The notes: generated by a model from the sequence alone, not told the origin. A DNA stretch of 64,000 bases from an uncultured Altererythrobacter sp. (GCA_947492235.1 CANLLZ010000001.1:1116001-1180000), one strand, 5' to 3'. Numbered from the stretch's first letter, positions 29,309-37,939 are shown. Translations and numbers: made by a program.

Positions 29309-29580
29309 TAGACCAACCCTCCCCGGTTCGAGCATGCCGAGACGGAGCCGATTTTGTTCGGCTGCAAGGATTGAGGAGTGCGCAAAGTAGATCCTTTGGA
29401 AGCGACGATAGACGCCGCAGATGAGCAAAATCGGCCCGCCGCTTCGCGGTCGCGCAGCAGCGCCCGCTGATCCGCGTCGCGGCGATTGCACGGGCCTACT
29501 GGCCCGCGCTGCACACCGCTTCTTGACAGCGAACGCTGCTGCACGATCTCGGCGTGTTCGAACCGGGGAGGGTTGGTCAT
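29308..29580 (-). CDS. Unrecognised 90-codon ORF fitted between pdhA and pdhB
   Basis: The ORF begins at an ATG sharing one base with the pdhA stop (TGATG), preceded by GGAGGAG, and ends with TAA sharing one base with the pdhB ATG. It is basic, Ser/Arg-rich and cysteine-containing, with no recognisable domain and poor protein-like character, so it could be a coupling leader rather than a functional protein. Both ends lie in the arms of a 32-bp inverted repeat. Nothing similar comes to mind in other pdh operons. Confidence 0.4.
   Translation of the reverse strand: MTNPPRFEHAEIVQQRSLSRSGVQRGPVGPCNRRDADQRALLRDREAAGRFCSSAASIVASKGSTLRTPQSLQPNKIGSVSACSNRGGLV
29311..29578. repeat. 32-bp inverted repeat bracketing 204 bp between pdhA and pdhB
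   Basis: Arms 29311-29342 and 29547-29578 are reverse complements over 32 bp with two mismatches (positions 22 and 25 of the arm), the outer 21 bp being perfect. On the minus-strand mRNA they would form a long hairpin that places the pdhB Shine-Dalgarno-like GGGGAGGG in its 3' arm. A MITE-like origin is also possible, although clear target duplications are not visible. Confidence 0.85.
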
Positions 29581-30668
29581 CAATACTCCTCCACCAGAAC
29601 ATCGGTGTAGAGTTCGACCGGATCCGGCTCGGGCGAGTTCTCCGCAAAGTCCGCCGATTCCGACACGCGCGCCCGGATCGCCTTGTCGATGGCTTTCAAT
29701 TCGTCCTCGGTCTTGCCATTTTCGAGCAACACCTTCTTCAACGCTTCGATGGGATCGTGACGGTCCTTCTGGTCCTGCACTTCTTCGCGCGTGCGATATT
29801 TCGCAGGATCGGACATCGAGTGCCCGCGATACCGGTAGGTGTTAAGCTCCATCAGAACCGGGCCATTGCCGTCACGCACATGCTTGAACGCAACCTCGGC
29901 AGCGGCGCGTACTTCCAACACGTCCATGCCGTTCACATCCATGCCGGGAATACGAAACGCCGTGCCGCGCCGGTGGAAACGCGTTTCCGCCGAGCTGCGC
30001 GCGCTCGCCGTGCCCATGGCGTACTGGTTGTCCTCGACCACGAAGACGATTGGCAGGTTCCACAAGGCCGCCATGTTAAAGGTCTCGTAGACCTGACCTT
30101 GGTTGGCAGCACCGTCGCCGAAATAAGCGAGGCACAGCCCGCCGTCGCCGCGATATTTGTGGGCCATGGCGAGGCCTCCGCCGAGCGACACCTGCGCACC
30201 GACAATGCCGTGCCCGCCGTAGAACTTATGCTCCGTGCTGAACATGTGCATGGAGCCACCCTTGCCCTTGGATATGCCGGCCTGCCGCCCGGTCAGTTCG
30301 GCCATGATGACGTTGGGATCGATGCCGTAGGCCAGCATGTGCCCATGATCGCGGTAACCGGTAATCACGCTGTCCTTGTCCCCGTCGAGCGCAGACTGGA
30401 GGCCGATGGCAACCGCTTCCTGCCCGATATAGAGGTGGCAGAACCCGCCGATCAGGCCGAGGCCGTAAAGCTGCCCTGCCCGCTCTTCGAATCGGCGAAT
30501 AAGGAGCATCTGCTCATAGAATTCGAGCATCTGCTCTTCGCTCGCATCGAAGCGCTTGTTCTTCTCGAACGCGGCCTGCAGGCTGTGCAGGGCGAAGTCC
30601 TCGTCTTCCTGCGCGGCAGGTTTTGCAGGGGTCTTGCGGGCTTTCGATGGCTTGGCCAAGCGCGTCAT
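29580..30668 (-). CDS. pdhA: Pyruvate dehydrogenase E1 alpha subunit
   Basis: The 362-residue ThDP-binding E1 alpha subunit. The ThDP motif [17 protein letters not shown] and the loop [14 protein letters not shown] (with the serines phosphorylated in the mitochondrial enzyme) are intact, together with [11 protein letters not shown] and [11 protein letters not shown]. The N-terminus is a Lys/Pro-rich extension. ATG 30668 follows GAGG. It lies downstream of ftsB, as usual in Sphingomonadales, and upstream of pdhB with a 271-bp spacer containing the inverted repeat. Confidence 0.97.
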   Translation of the reverse strand: MTRLAKPSKARKTPAKPAAQEDEDFALHSLQAAFEKNKRFDASEEQMLEFYEQMLLIRRFEERAGQLYGLGLIGGFCHLYIGQEAVAIGLQSALDGDKDSVITGYRDHGHMLAYGIDPNVIMAELTGRQAGISKGKGGSMHMFSTEHKFYGGHGIVGAQVSLGGGLAMAHKYRGDGGLCLAYFGDGAANQGQVYETFNMAALWNLPIVFVVEDNQYAMGTASARSSAETRFHRRGTAFRIPGMDVNGMDVLEVRAAAEVAFKHVRDGNGPVLMELNTYRYRGHSMSDPAKYRTREEVQDQKDRHDPIEALKKVLLENGKTEDELKAIDKAIRARVSESADFAENSPEPDPVELYTDVLVEEY

Positions 30669-30795
30669 TCCTCTTCCATTGCAGGCCGCGACACAGTCGC
30701 AGCGCGAGTTGGCGTCTATTGGCCCAACCCGTCAGTCTTCGCAATGTTTCCGAATAGGAATTCACCCGGCGCCGTAGCGGCCAGCAGGCGTTGCC

Positions 30796-31116
30796 TCAGC
30801 CCTCGGGCTCCAGCGTCAGAACGATCTCGTCCGGGTGCACGACATGCATGTTCTTGCGCAGCAATTCGCCGACCATATCGGGATCGGCGCGGTCGGGGTG
30901 AAGCGCATCGACCCGCCCCTTCATTTCGGAGCGCTTGGCCTCAAGAACGGCAATCTGGCTCTTGCGCTGCTCCAGCAGGCTGGCCTGCTCGCCCCACGCG
31001 AGCAGCCCGCTCGGCCCCAGCAAGGCAAGACCGGTCAGCACGAGCAAGGATACCAGTGCGATGCCCTGCACCGCCTGCTCCCGCCGTGAAACCAATTTGT
31101 GCCCGCTATGCGTCAT
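30796..31116 (-). CDS. ftsB: Septum formation initiator FtsB/DivIC-family protein
   Basis: A 106-residue bitopic protein: a basic N-terminus, a TM helix (QGIALVSLLVLTGLALLGPSG), a coiled coil (EQASLLEQRKSQIAVLEAKRSEMKGRV) and the family tail with D-x-VGELLRKNMHVVHPDEIVL. It acts in the divisome with FtsL/FtsQ. ATG 31116 (MTHSGHK) is preferred; the longer frame adds only 12 unlikely residues. Its location next to pdhA is the typical context of this group. Confidence 0.88.
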   Translation of the reverse strand: MTHSGHKLVSRREQAVQGIALVSLLVLTGLALLGPSGLLAWGEQASLLEQRKSQIAVLEAKRSEMKGRVDALHPDRADPDMVGELLRKNMHVVHPDEIVLTLEPEG

Positions 31117-31196
31117 ACAAGTGTAAGAATCACAGTTAACGCCTGTATTCAAGCGCTAATTTTCGCTTTTTCTGCAAGCGATTCAAACCATTGGAT

Positions 31197-32357
31197 TTAA
31201 TATGAGCGGGGTAGGCCCAGAACATGCTCCGACAGGTAGCTGAGGATGAGATTGGTGGAGATCGGCGCAACGGTATAGAGCCGTGCTTCGCGGAACTTGC
31301 GCTCCACGTCATACTCCTCGGCGAAGCCGAAACCGCCATAGGTCTGCACGCACATATCTGCTGCGGCCCAGCTGGCTTCGGAGGCGAGCATCTTGGCCAT
31401 ATTAGCCTCCTCCCCCGCATTGCCGCCTTGATCGTAAACTTCGGCGGCATGATACACCATCAGCTCCGCCGCGCGCATCTGGGCGTAGCACCGCGCGATG
31501 GGGAACTGGATGCCCTGGTTCTGGCCGATCGGACGACCGAACACCTGCCGCTCCTTGGCATACTCGCTGGCCTTTTCGATGAACCACTTGGCGTCGCCGA
31601 TGCACTCTGCCGCGATCAGCACGCGCTCTGCATTCATGCCGGAAAGGATATAGCGGAAGCCCTTTCCTTCCTCTCCGATCAGCGCGGATTTCGGGATGCG
31701 CAGATCATCGAAGAACACTTCACAGGATGAGTGATTCATCATTGTACGGATCGGCTTGATGGTCATGCCGCCCGATTTCTGCGCCTCCTGCATGTCGACC
31801 AGAAACAGCGACAGGCCTTCGGTTTTCTTGGCGCTCTCGCCCTTGGGCGTGGTGCGCGCCAGCAGCATCATCAGGTCGGAATGCTCCGCCCGGCTGGTCC
31901 AGATTTTCTGGCCGTTGATGACATACTCATCGCCATCGGGCTCGGCAAAAGTGCGCAGCGACAGCGTATCGGTACCGCTGGTTGGTTCGGAAACACCGAA
32001 GGCCTGCAAACGCAGCGTGCCGTCAGCAATTTTGGGCAGATAATGGCTCTTCTGATCCTCGCTGCCATAACGCAGCAGCGTGTTCATCACATACATTTGC
32101 GCATGGGCTGCGCCGCCATTGGAACCCGATGCCTGGATTTCCTCCATGATGACCGCTGCTGCATCGAGCTTTAGTCCACTGCCGCCATATTCCTCCGGGA
32201 TCAGCGCAGCGAGAAACCCTGCCTTGGTTAGAGCATCGACAAATTCGGACGGGTAAGCCCGGTCGCGATCCTTGTCGCGCCAGTATTCGCCGGGGAACTC
32301 ATCGCATAGCGCCCGCACAGCGCGGCGAATCTCGGCCAGGTCTTCACGTTCTTGCAT
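31197..32357 (-). CDS. Acyl-CoA dehydrogenase (IVD/LCAD-type active-site layout)
   Basis: A 386-residue flavoprotein oxidising acyl-CoA esters. Family motifs include FGVSEPTSGTDT, YVINGQKIWTSRAEHSD and QTYGGFGFAEEYDVERKFREARL. At the MCAD catalytic-Glu position the usual YEGT motif is YTVA, so that base is absent. A Glu occurs instead in SGMNAERVLIA, the position of the base in isovaleryl- and long-chain enzymes. A branched-chain or atypical substrate is therefore likely, but cannot be named. Divergent from hppD. Confidence 0.9.
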   Translation of the reverse strand: MQEREDLAEIRRAVRALCDEFPGEYWRDKDRDRAYPSEFVDALTKAGFLAALIPEEYGGSGLKLDAAAVIMEEIQASGSNGGAAHAQMYVMNTLLRYGSEDQKSHYLPKIADGTLRLQAFGVSEPTSGTDTLSLRTFAEPDGDEYVINGQKIWTSRAEHSDLMMLLARTTPKGESAKKTEGLSLFLVDMQEAQKSGGMTIKPIRTMMNHSSCEVFFDDLRIPKSALIGEEGKGFRYILSGMNAERVLIAAECIGDAKWFIEKASEYAKERQVFGRPIGQNQGIQFPIARCYAQMRAAELMVYHAAEVYDQGGNAGEEANMAKMLASEASWAAADMCVQTYGGFGFAEEYDVERKFREARLYTVAPISTNLILSYLSEHVLGLPRSY

Positions 32358-32469
32358 GCTTACTCCATTGCTTCGGCGAGCGTCTTGGCGCGCGCCGCAC
32401 GCTCAATCAACCAATGGAACCGCTAGGGGGCCCGTGCGCTTTACAATTGACACAATTTACGGTTATATA

Positions 32470-32483
32470 GTTTCTATTGAAAC
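32470..32483. promoter_or_regulatory. Palindrome in the hppD upstream region
   Basis: A perfect GTTTC-N4-GAAAC palindrome lies 33 bp before the hppD start, and a TTGACA sits upstream at 32447-32452. It resembles an operator for a regulator of tyrosine catabolism, but no match to a known site is claimed. The AT-rich leader contrasts with the surrounding coding DNA. Confidence 0.35.
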
Positions 32484-32516
32484 CAGTTTGACGCCTCGAG
32501 CTTAGAGAGACACTCC

Positions 32517-33623
32517 ATGACCGACCTGTTCGAAAACCCCGCCGGCCTCGATGGATTCGAGTTCGTCGAATTCTGCGCTCCGGAGAAGGGCCAGCTTGAG
32601 CCGGTCTTCACAGCCATGGGCTTTTCGCAAGTCGCCTCGCACCGCAGCAAGGACGTGCACCTATGGCGGCAGGGCAACATCAACCTCATCGCCAATTACG
32701 AACCGCGCAGCGCCGCATGGTATTTCGCCCGCGAACACGGCCCTTCCGCCTGCGGTATGGGCTTCCGCGTCAAAGACGCAGCGAAGGCGTATGATCATCT
32801 GATCGCAAAAGGCGCAGAGCCGGTCGCCAACGAACCTGGCCCGATGGAGCTGCGTATTCCCGCCATTCGCGGGATTGGCGGCGCGATCGTTTATTTGATC
32901 GACCGCTATGCCGATGAAGGCGAAGACGGTCTGTCAATCTACGACATCGATTTCGAATATCTGCCCGGCGTGGAAAAACATCCCGAAGGCGCAGGCTTCG
33001 ACATTATCGATCACCTGACCCACAACGTTTACAACGGACGGATGGCCTATTGGGCGGACTATTACGAAACGCTGTTCAATTTCCGCGAGATCCGCTTCTT
33101 CGACATCAAGGGCGAATATACCGGCCTGACCTCGAAAGCGCTGACCGCGCCCGACGGCAAGATCAAGATCCCGCTCAACGAAGAGGGCGAGGGCGGCAAG
33201 GGCCAGATCGAAGAGTTCCTGAAGGAGTTCAACGGCGAAGGCATCCAGCACATCGCGCTGATTTGTGACGATCTGGTAGCCGCGTGGGACCGCCTGAAAA
33301 GTTTCGGCGTGCCCTTCATGACCGCCCCGCCCGCCACTTATTACGAAATGCTGGATGAGCGCCTGCCCGGCCACGGCGAAGACGCCGAGGCGCTGAAAAT
33401 GCGCGGCATCCTGATGGATGGGACCACAGAGGGCGGCCAGCCCAGACTGCTGCTGCAGATCTTTGCCGAGGCCCAAGTTGGCCCGGTGTTCTTCGAGTTC
33501 ATCCAACGCAAGGGCGATGATGGCTTTGGCGAGGGCAACTTCAAGGCCCTGTTCGAGAGCATGGAGCGCGACCAGATCAATCGCGGTGCGCTGAAGGTGG
33601 AAGAGGCCGAACCCGCTGAGTAA
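32517..33623 (+). CDS. hppD: 4-hydroxyphenylpyruvate dioxygenase
   Basis: A 368-residue Fe(II) enzyme converting 4-hydroxyphenylpyruvate to homogentisate in tyrosine degradation. The iron ligands H166 ([11 protein letters not shown]), H245 (GIQHIAL) and E327 ([11 protein letters not shown]) are all present, as is the C-terminal [15 protein letters not shown] signature. Two tandem VOC-fold halves make up the protein. The next gene also encodes a VOC protein, separated by a REP-like pair. Homogentisate dioxygenase and fumarylacetoacetase genes are not in the window. Confidence 0.96.
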   Translation: MTDLFENPAGLDGFEFVEFCAPEKGQLEPVFTAMGFSQVASHRSKDVHLWRQGNINLIANYEPRSAAWYFAREHGPSACGMGFRVKDAAKAYDHLIAKGAEPVANEPGPMELRIPAIRGIGGAIVYLIDRYADEGEDGLSIYDIDFEYLPGVEKHPEGAGFDIIDHLTHNVYNGRMAYWADYYETLFNFREIRFFDIKGEYTGLTSKALTAPDGKIKIPLNEEGEGGKGQIEEFLKEFNGEGIQHIALICDDLVAAWDRLKSFGVPFMTAPPATYYEMLDERLPGHGEDAEALKMRGILMDGTTEGGQPRLLLQIFAEAQVGPVFFEFIQRKGDDGFGEGNFKALFESMERDQINRGALKVEEAEPAE

Positions 33624-33640
33624 TCCGTGCCCAAGTCCCG

Positions 33641-33733
33641 TGCGTGCTGAACCTGTCCAAGCACTGCTCTCAATTTGAGAACAACGGACCAAGAATAAGC
33701 AGCCCTTCGACAGGCTCAGGGCGAACGGTGTGA
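33641..33733. repeat. REP-like inverted pair (BIME-type) between hppD and the VOC gene
   Basis: Two related units face each other: 33641-33667 (core GTGCTGAACCTGTCCAAGCAC, degenerate) and 33701-33733 (core CCCTTCGACAGGCTCAGGG). Each is a small imperfect palindrome. They resemble the REP-type repeats widely dispersed between genes in sphingomonads; this statement is from memory and not from a search. Confidence 0.65.
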
Positions 33734-33743
33734 AAGACTGACC

Positions 33744-34313
33744 ATGAGCGAACATCCGGTAAAACTCGGCGGCGTCCATCACGCGGCCTATCGCTGCAAG
33801 GATGCCAAGGAGACTGTCGAGTGGTATTCCAAGGTCCTTGGCATGGAATACACCTCTGCGTTTTCAGAGGACCACGTGCCGTCCACCGGCGAGTACGATC
33901 CGTATATGCACGTCTTTCTCGATGCGGGTAACGGCAACATCCTCGCCTTTTTCGAACTGCCCAACCAGAAGGAAATGGGGCGCGACGAGAACACGCCTGC
34001 ATGGGTCCAGCATCTGGCTTTTCGTGTCGGCAGCCTCGACGAATTGCTGAGCGCCAAAGAGCATATCGAAGGCCTCGGCATCGACGTTCTCGGCCCGACG
34101 CATCACGGTATTTTCAAATCGATCTATTTCTTCGACCCCAATGGCCATCGCGTAGAGCTGGCGGCCGATATCGGGACCGACGAGCAGTATGCCGAGCTGA
34201 AGCGCGTCGCCATGCCGATGCTCGACGAATGGAGCGAGACGAAGAAGGCTCCACAGCACGCCGCATGGCTGCACGAAATCGCTCGCGAGGAACACGCCAA
34301 GGCAGCTGATTGA
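33744..34313 (+). CDS. VOC-family (glyoxalase/extradiol dioxygenase-like) protein
   Basis: A 189-residue protein of the vicinal oxygen chelate fold. Likely metal-binding residues are His in GVHHAAYRC, His in WVQHLAFRV and Glu in GHRVELAAD. It is one VOC unit with an extra helical C-terminus (EWSETKKAPQHAAWLHEIAREEH). The position after hppD suggests an aromatic-acid catabolic role, for example an extradiol dioxygenase or a glyoxalase, but the substrate cannot be read. Confidence 0.8.
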   Translation: MSEHPVKLGGVHHAAYRCKDAKETVEWYSKVLGMEYTSAFSEDHVPSTGEYDPYMHVFLDAGNGNILAFFELPNQKEMGRDENTPAWVQHLAFRVGSLDELLSAKEHIEGLGIDVLGPTHHGIFKSIYFFDPNGHRVELAADIGTDEQYAELKRVAMPMLDEWSETKKAPQHAAWLHEIAREEHAKAAD

Positions 34314-34376
34314 TCCGGAAGCGGAACTTCCCGGCCCGCTGATGCGTTTCGCGCATCAAACAGGCCAAGGATTTTC

Positions 34377-35306
34377 ATGACTTCTTCGACGACAACCACA
34401 GCACCCGGTGAAGCTTTCGACCGGACGGTCAACACAGTCGGCACATTACAAGACACACTCGTGGGTATGGCGGAGGGCTTTATCGCCGCCCTTCCCAATC
34501 TCGCAATCGGTGTGGTCGTCCTCATCATCACCTGGCTGGTGGCGAAATTTGCCGTGCGCATTGCCGACCGGATCACTGGCAAGACCGATATCCGGCCCAG
34601 CCTGAAAAACCTGATCGACACACTCGTGAAACTGGGCATCTGGCTGGTTGGTCTGATGGCGGCGCTGGTCGTCATGATGCCCGGCTTTACCCCCGCCAGC
34701 GTGATCGCCGGTCTTGGCATTGGCGCCGTTGCGATTGGCTTCGCCTTTCAGGATATTTTCGAGAACTTCCTCGCTGGCGTCCTCATCATGCTGCGCGAGA
34801 AAATGCGCATCGGCGATGTGATCGAATGCGAGGGCATCTCCGGCAAGGTCGAACATATCACCCTGCGCGAAACCTATGTCCGCAAGCTGTCGGGCGAGGT
34901 CACGCTGGTGCCCAATTCGATGCTTTTCAAGAACCCGGTTCAGATTCTGACCGACGAGACCCAGCGTCGCCACGAGATCATGGCGGGGGTGTCCTATGAC
35001 ACCGATCTCGACCATGCAGCGAAGGTGATCCGATCCTCGGTCGAAAGCTGCGAGGCGGTCGATACCGACAAGGGCATCGACATTTTCGCCAACGAATTCG
35101 GCGACAGCTCGGTCAATTTCAAAGTGCGCTGGTGGAGCGGTTCCAAACCGCGCGACATGTGGGAATCGACCGACCAGGTGGTGCGCGCGATCAAACGCGG
35201 GCTGGACGATGCGGGCATCGAAATTCCGTTCCCCTATATCACGCACACCTTCAAGGAGCGCGTGCCAATGGGCAGCGAACCGGGCGAACCGAGCACGGGC
35301 AGCTAG
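34377..35306 (+). CDS. Small-conductance mechanosensitive channel (MscS family)
   Basis: A 309-residue channel with three N-terminal hydrophobic helices: LPNLAIGVVVLIITWLVAKF, LGIWLVGLMAALVVMM and the glycine/alanine-rich pore helix VIAGLGIGAVAIGFAFQDIFENFLAGVLIM. The soluble domain starts RIGDVIECEGISGKVEHI, the signature of MscS, and carries LVPNSMLFKNPV. It acts as a turgor-release valve. It lies 63 bp after the VOC gene and may be an independent unit. Confidence 0.93.
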   Translation: MTSSTTTTAPGEAFDRTVNTVGTLQDTLVGMAEGFIAALPNLAIGVVVLIITWLVAKFAVRIADRITGKTDIRPSLKNLIDTLVKLGIWLVGLMAALVVMMPGFTPASVIAGLGIGAVAIGFAFQDIFENFLAGVLIMLREKMRIGDVIECEGISGKVEHITLRETYVRKLSGEVTLVPNSMLFKNPVQILTDETQRRHEIMAGVSYDTDLDHAAKVIRSSVESCEAVDTDKGIDIFANEFGDSSVNFKVRWWSGSKPRDMWESTDQVVRAIKRGLDDAGIEIPFPYITHTFKERVPMGSEPGEPSTGS

Positions 35307-35339
35307 TATTCGGGCGCCGGTTGCGGCACTCGGCTTGGC

Positions 35340-36563
35340 ATGTCCGTTTCCGATCAGCACGCGCCAGAGGCCTCCCAGCCCCAGGGCCTCTCGCGCCGGA
35401 GCGAGTTCGCGCTTGCCGCAATTACCGGCGCGACGGTGGCCAACGCCTATTATATCCACCCGATCATCGCGGATATCGGCCCGGATTTCGGAGCGGGCGC
35501 GGCGCAGATAGGGCTCGTTCCCGCCGCCAACCAGATTGCACTGGCGCTGGGTATCTTTCTGCTCCTCCCGCTGGGTGACCGGTATCCTGCCCGGCAGCTG
35601 TCGCTTGTCCTCTCCGCAGCGCAGGCGGCATCGCTGTTTCTTATGGCATGGGCCGAGAGTTTCGCGCTCTTTGTGGCCGGCTCCACCCTGCTCGGCTTCT
35701 TCACCATCGTGCCCTATCTGATGCCGTCCTATGCCTCGAAGCGCGTGTCGCCCGACAAACTCGGCAGCGTCACCGCCACGCTGACGGCAGGCATTATTGT
35801 CGGCATTCTGATTGCCCGTGTGGGTGCCGGGATTATCGCCGAGTATGTCGACTGGCGGGTGGTGTATTGGATTGCCGGTGCCATCATGATCGGCGTGACA
35901 TTGGCTGTTCCGCTGTTTCTGGAACCGCGACGCGCCCCGCCCGATCCGGCGAAGCGCCAGCCCTATTGGTCGCTCGTTTTCTCCACCCTCACCCTGATGC
36001 GCGAATACCCGCTGGTGATCCGCTCGGGCATCATTCAGGCGCTCAATTTCGGGATATTCCTATCCGTCTGGCTCGCCCTCGCCTTTCACCTCACCAGCGA
36101 TGCGATGGGCTACGGCACGGATACGGTCGGCTATCTGGCGGGAATTTCGGTGGTCAGCATCTTCGCAACGCCGGCACTGGGCCGCTGGGCCGACCGTGTG
36201 GGAGCCTACAAAGCACGCTTCTGGCTCGCCGTGGCGCAGGCAGCGGGTATCGCCCTGCTCTGGCCGCTGGGAGACAGTTTATGGCTGCTCCTGATACCCT
36301 TAAGCGTCATGAACCTTGTCGGGCCGTCGGTCGATGTCACCGGACGCATGACGTTTCTCGCGCTCGATGCGGACATCCGCACGCGGCTGATGACCGGCTA
36401 CATCATCCTGATGTTCACCGGCGCAGGGATTGCCAGCTGGGCCGCGCCGGTGTCCTACGAGCTCGCCGGATGGGGCGGAACGGCCATGCTGGTTGGCGCG
36501 ATGTCGCTGGGCATTGTTGCGCTCAGCTGGACCGGAATGCGCGGGACAAGCGGCGCGGATTAG
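35340..36563 (+). CDS. Major facilitator superfamily transporter
   Basis: A 407-residue protein with twelve hydrophobic segments. The loop 2/3 motif LGDRYPARQLS is the MFS signature, and the loop 8/9 equivalent GRWADRVGAYKARF is also present. The closest general match is the DHA-type 12-TM exporters, but the substrate is unknown. The start follows the mscS stop by 33 bp; the end overlaps the convergent DUF1499 gene by 4 bp. Confidence 0.88.
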   Translation: MSVSDQHAPEASQPQGLSRRSEFALAAITGATVANAYYIHPIIADIGPDFGAGAAQIGLVPAANQIALALGIFLLLPLGDRYPARQLSLVLSAAQAASLFLMAWAESFALFVAGSTLLGFFTIVPYLMPSYASKRVSPDKLGSVTATLTAGIIVGILIARVGAGIIAEYVDWRVVYWIAGAIMIGVTLAVPLFLEPRRAPPDPAKRQPYWSLVFSTLTLMREYPLVIRSGIIQALNFGIFLSVWLALAFHLTSDAMGYGTDTVGYLAGISVVSIFATPALGRWADRVGAYKARFWLAVAQAAGIALLWPLGDSLWLLLIPLSVMNLVGPSVDVTGRMTFLALDADIRTRLMTGYIILMFTGAGIASWAAPVSYELAGWGGTAMLVGAMSLGIVALSWTGMRGTSGAD

Positions 36564-37300
36564 CCCGCTTGCAGATCGGCGAGGAAAGCGCGGATCCGTT
36601 TCGCGTTCTCGCCCAGATCGCTCACTCCGACACGGCTAACAGAACGCATGTCTACGCGTGTGCCGCCCTCTTCCAGCGCAACAGCCTGAACCACGACGAT
36701 GTCTTCGAACTTGATCCACGAAGCGTAGGAGACCGCTTCCAGCCTGCCCTCTTCCGGCGCTGCGGCGGCAATCGTCCAGCCCCTGTCGGCGGCCAGTTGT
36801 TCGGCCTTGGCAATCACGTCTGCGGGCGTGGCATCCACCACAATGCCATCGAGATCGGGATATCCCTCGACATGCATTTCTTTCCATTTCTCGACCGTAT
36901 CGACGCCGCGCAGATTGTCCTCCGGGATCGACAGCTCGGTGAAAGCGGGCGGAGAATCGAGATCGGTGGTGATGTCATGGATAGCAGGCACCTGCGAAGC
37001 GGGGCTCATCGCCAATGTAGCCGCTCCGAACGCGCCGCCGCCAATCAGGACTGCGCCCAACGCTTTCTTCGCCGCAGGCCATCCGGTGCGCCAGTTCATA
37101 ATCAGGGCAATGACGCCGACCAGAGCAGCGACACCCGCAACGGGCACCATATAGAGAAAGGACATGAAACCGGGCAACTTGCCCACCAGATCATACCGCG
37201 CGAGGGTCATACCGATAAACGCGACCAGCACCGCAGCGATGGCCAGCACAAAGGCAAAGGCACTGATCCGCCGGGTCCAAGGGTGATTGCCGTTTGTCAT
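36560..37300 (-). CDS. DUF1499-family membrane protein
   Basis: A 246-residue protein with three N-terminal hydrophobic helices (about 12-31, 48-68 and 80-98) and a soluble C-terminal DUF1499 domain, recognised by IHDITTDLDSPPAF and the VSRVGVSDLGENAKRIRAFL end. ATG 37300 is preceded by AGGAG and is preferred over an upstream TTG. The function is unknown. It sits immediately downstream of tRNA-Arg, the two genes 20 bp apart. Confidence 0.83.
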   Translation of the reverse strand: MTNGNHPWTRRISAFAFVLAIAAVLVAFIGMTLARYDLVGKLPGFMSFLYMVPVAGVAALVGVIALIMNWRTGWPAAKKALGAVLIGGGAFGAATLAMSPASQVPAIHDITTDLDSPPAFTELSIPEDNLRGVDTVEKWKEMHVEGYPDLDGIVVDATPADVIAKAEQLAADRGWTIAAAAPEEGRLEAVSYASWIKFEDIVVVQAVALEEGGTRVDMRSVSRVGVSDLGENAKRIRAFLADLQAG

Positions 37301-37320
37301 GATAGTCTCCTGCCCCAAAC

Positions 37321-37397
37321 TGGTGTCCCCGAGAGGATTCGAACCTCCGGCCCCCGGATTAGGAATCCGATGCTCTATCCAACTGAGCTACGGGGAC
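37321..37397 (-). tRNA. tRNA-Arg (anticodon CCT)
   Basis: On the minus strand the 77 nt fold as a complete cloverleaf: a 7-bp acceptor stem GTCCCCG/CGGGGAC, D arm GCTC/GAGC, anticodon loop TTCCTAA with CCT at 34-36, T arm GGAGG with TTCGAAT, and encoded CCA. It reads AGG codons as Arg. No integrase or duplicated 3' end is seen nearby, so there is no sign of an island at this site. Confidence 0.97.
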
Positions 37398-37462
37398 TGA
37401 AGCACCGCCATTAGGGCGCAGCGCGTTTGCTGGCAATCGCGCAAGTGTGGGCCGCTGCGATG

Positions 37463-37939
37463 CTAATTCGCTTCGTCTGGCGGGACCACCGGAACCAGCA
37501 ACGGGGCAATCCCGATGCCCTCATCGACCAGCCCTTCCACTTCCTTCTTGGTCGCGCGGCCATGGATCAACGCCTCGTCGCGCTCGCCATAGTGCATTTC
37601 GCGCGATTGCTTGGCGAAATCCTCGCCCACCCAGGTGCTGTCCTTGATCGACTCGGCCTGCGCTTTTGCAAGCGCGGTCATTGCTGCCTTGATCTTCTCC
37701 GGCAGCTTACCGCCTTCGACCGGTTCTGGCGTGTTCGTTTGCGTGTCAGACTTTGCCACTTGCTGCCGGTTGCCTTTGGCTCCAACTGCGGGCGCCATGG
37801 GTGCCTTTGCAACGTCCTTCGATCCGCAATGCGGGCATTGGACCAGACCACGCTCGCACTGATCGGTGTAGTCGCTGCTGGAGCGGAACCACACTTCGAA
37901 CCGATGCGCATTATCGCAGGCGAGGTCGTAAACGATCAT
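37463..37939 (-). CDS. DUF1178-family zinc-ribbon-like protein
   Basis: A 158-residue protein of the DUF1178 family: MIVYDLACDNAHRFEVWFRSS, then a CxxC-type zinc-binding pair CPHCGS, a variable Pro/Glu linker and the conserved DEALIHGRATKKEVEGLVDEGIGIAPLLVP end. The role is unknown. Its ATG overlaps the stop of the nitrilase-family gene by 4 bp, as is common across alphaproteobacteria, together with grxC. Confidence 0.9.
   Translation of the reverse strand: MIVYDLACDNAHRFEVWFRSSSDYTDQCERGLVQCPHCGSKDVAKAPMAPAVGAKGNRQQVAKSDTQTNTPEPVEGGKLPEKIKAAMTALAKAQAESIKDSTWVGEDFAKQSREMHYGERDEALIHGRATKKEVEGLVDEGIGIAPLLVPVVPPDEAN

Noticed and set aside
29311-29578. Calling the pdhA-pdhB repeat an insertion sequence
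   Set aside because: There is no transposase, and clear target-site duplications are not visible. It was kept as an inverted repeat with MITE as an alternative.
29309-29647. N-terminal extension of pdhB to 578 residues
   Set aside because: It would start upstream of the inverted repeat and overlap the pdhA end. The lipoyl domain begins at MAIELK, where the family starts.
29421-31139. 572-codon plus-strand ORF opposite pdhA and ftsB
   Set aside because: pdhA and ftsB are unambiguous on the minus strand; this frame is their mirror.
37321-37397. Integration site of a genomic island at tRNA-Arg
   Set aside because: No integrase, no direct repeat of the tRNA 3' end and no compositional break were found nearby.
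35648-37414. 588-codon plus-strand ORF running through the MFS gene, the DUF1499 region and the tRNA
   Set aside because: It crosses a convergent gene boundary and the tRNA-Arg, and lacks any motif. The real genes are in other frames.
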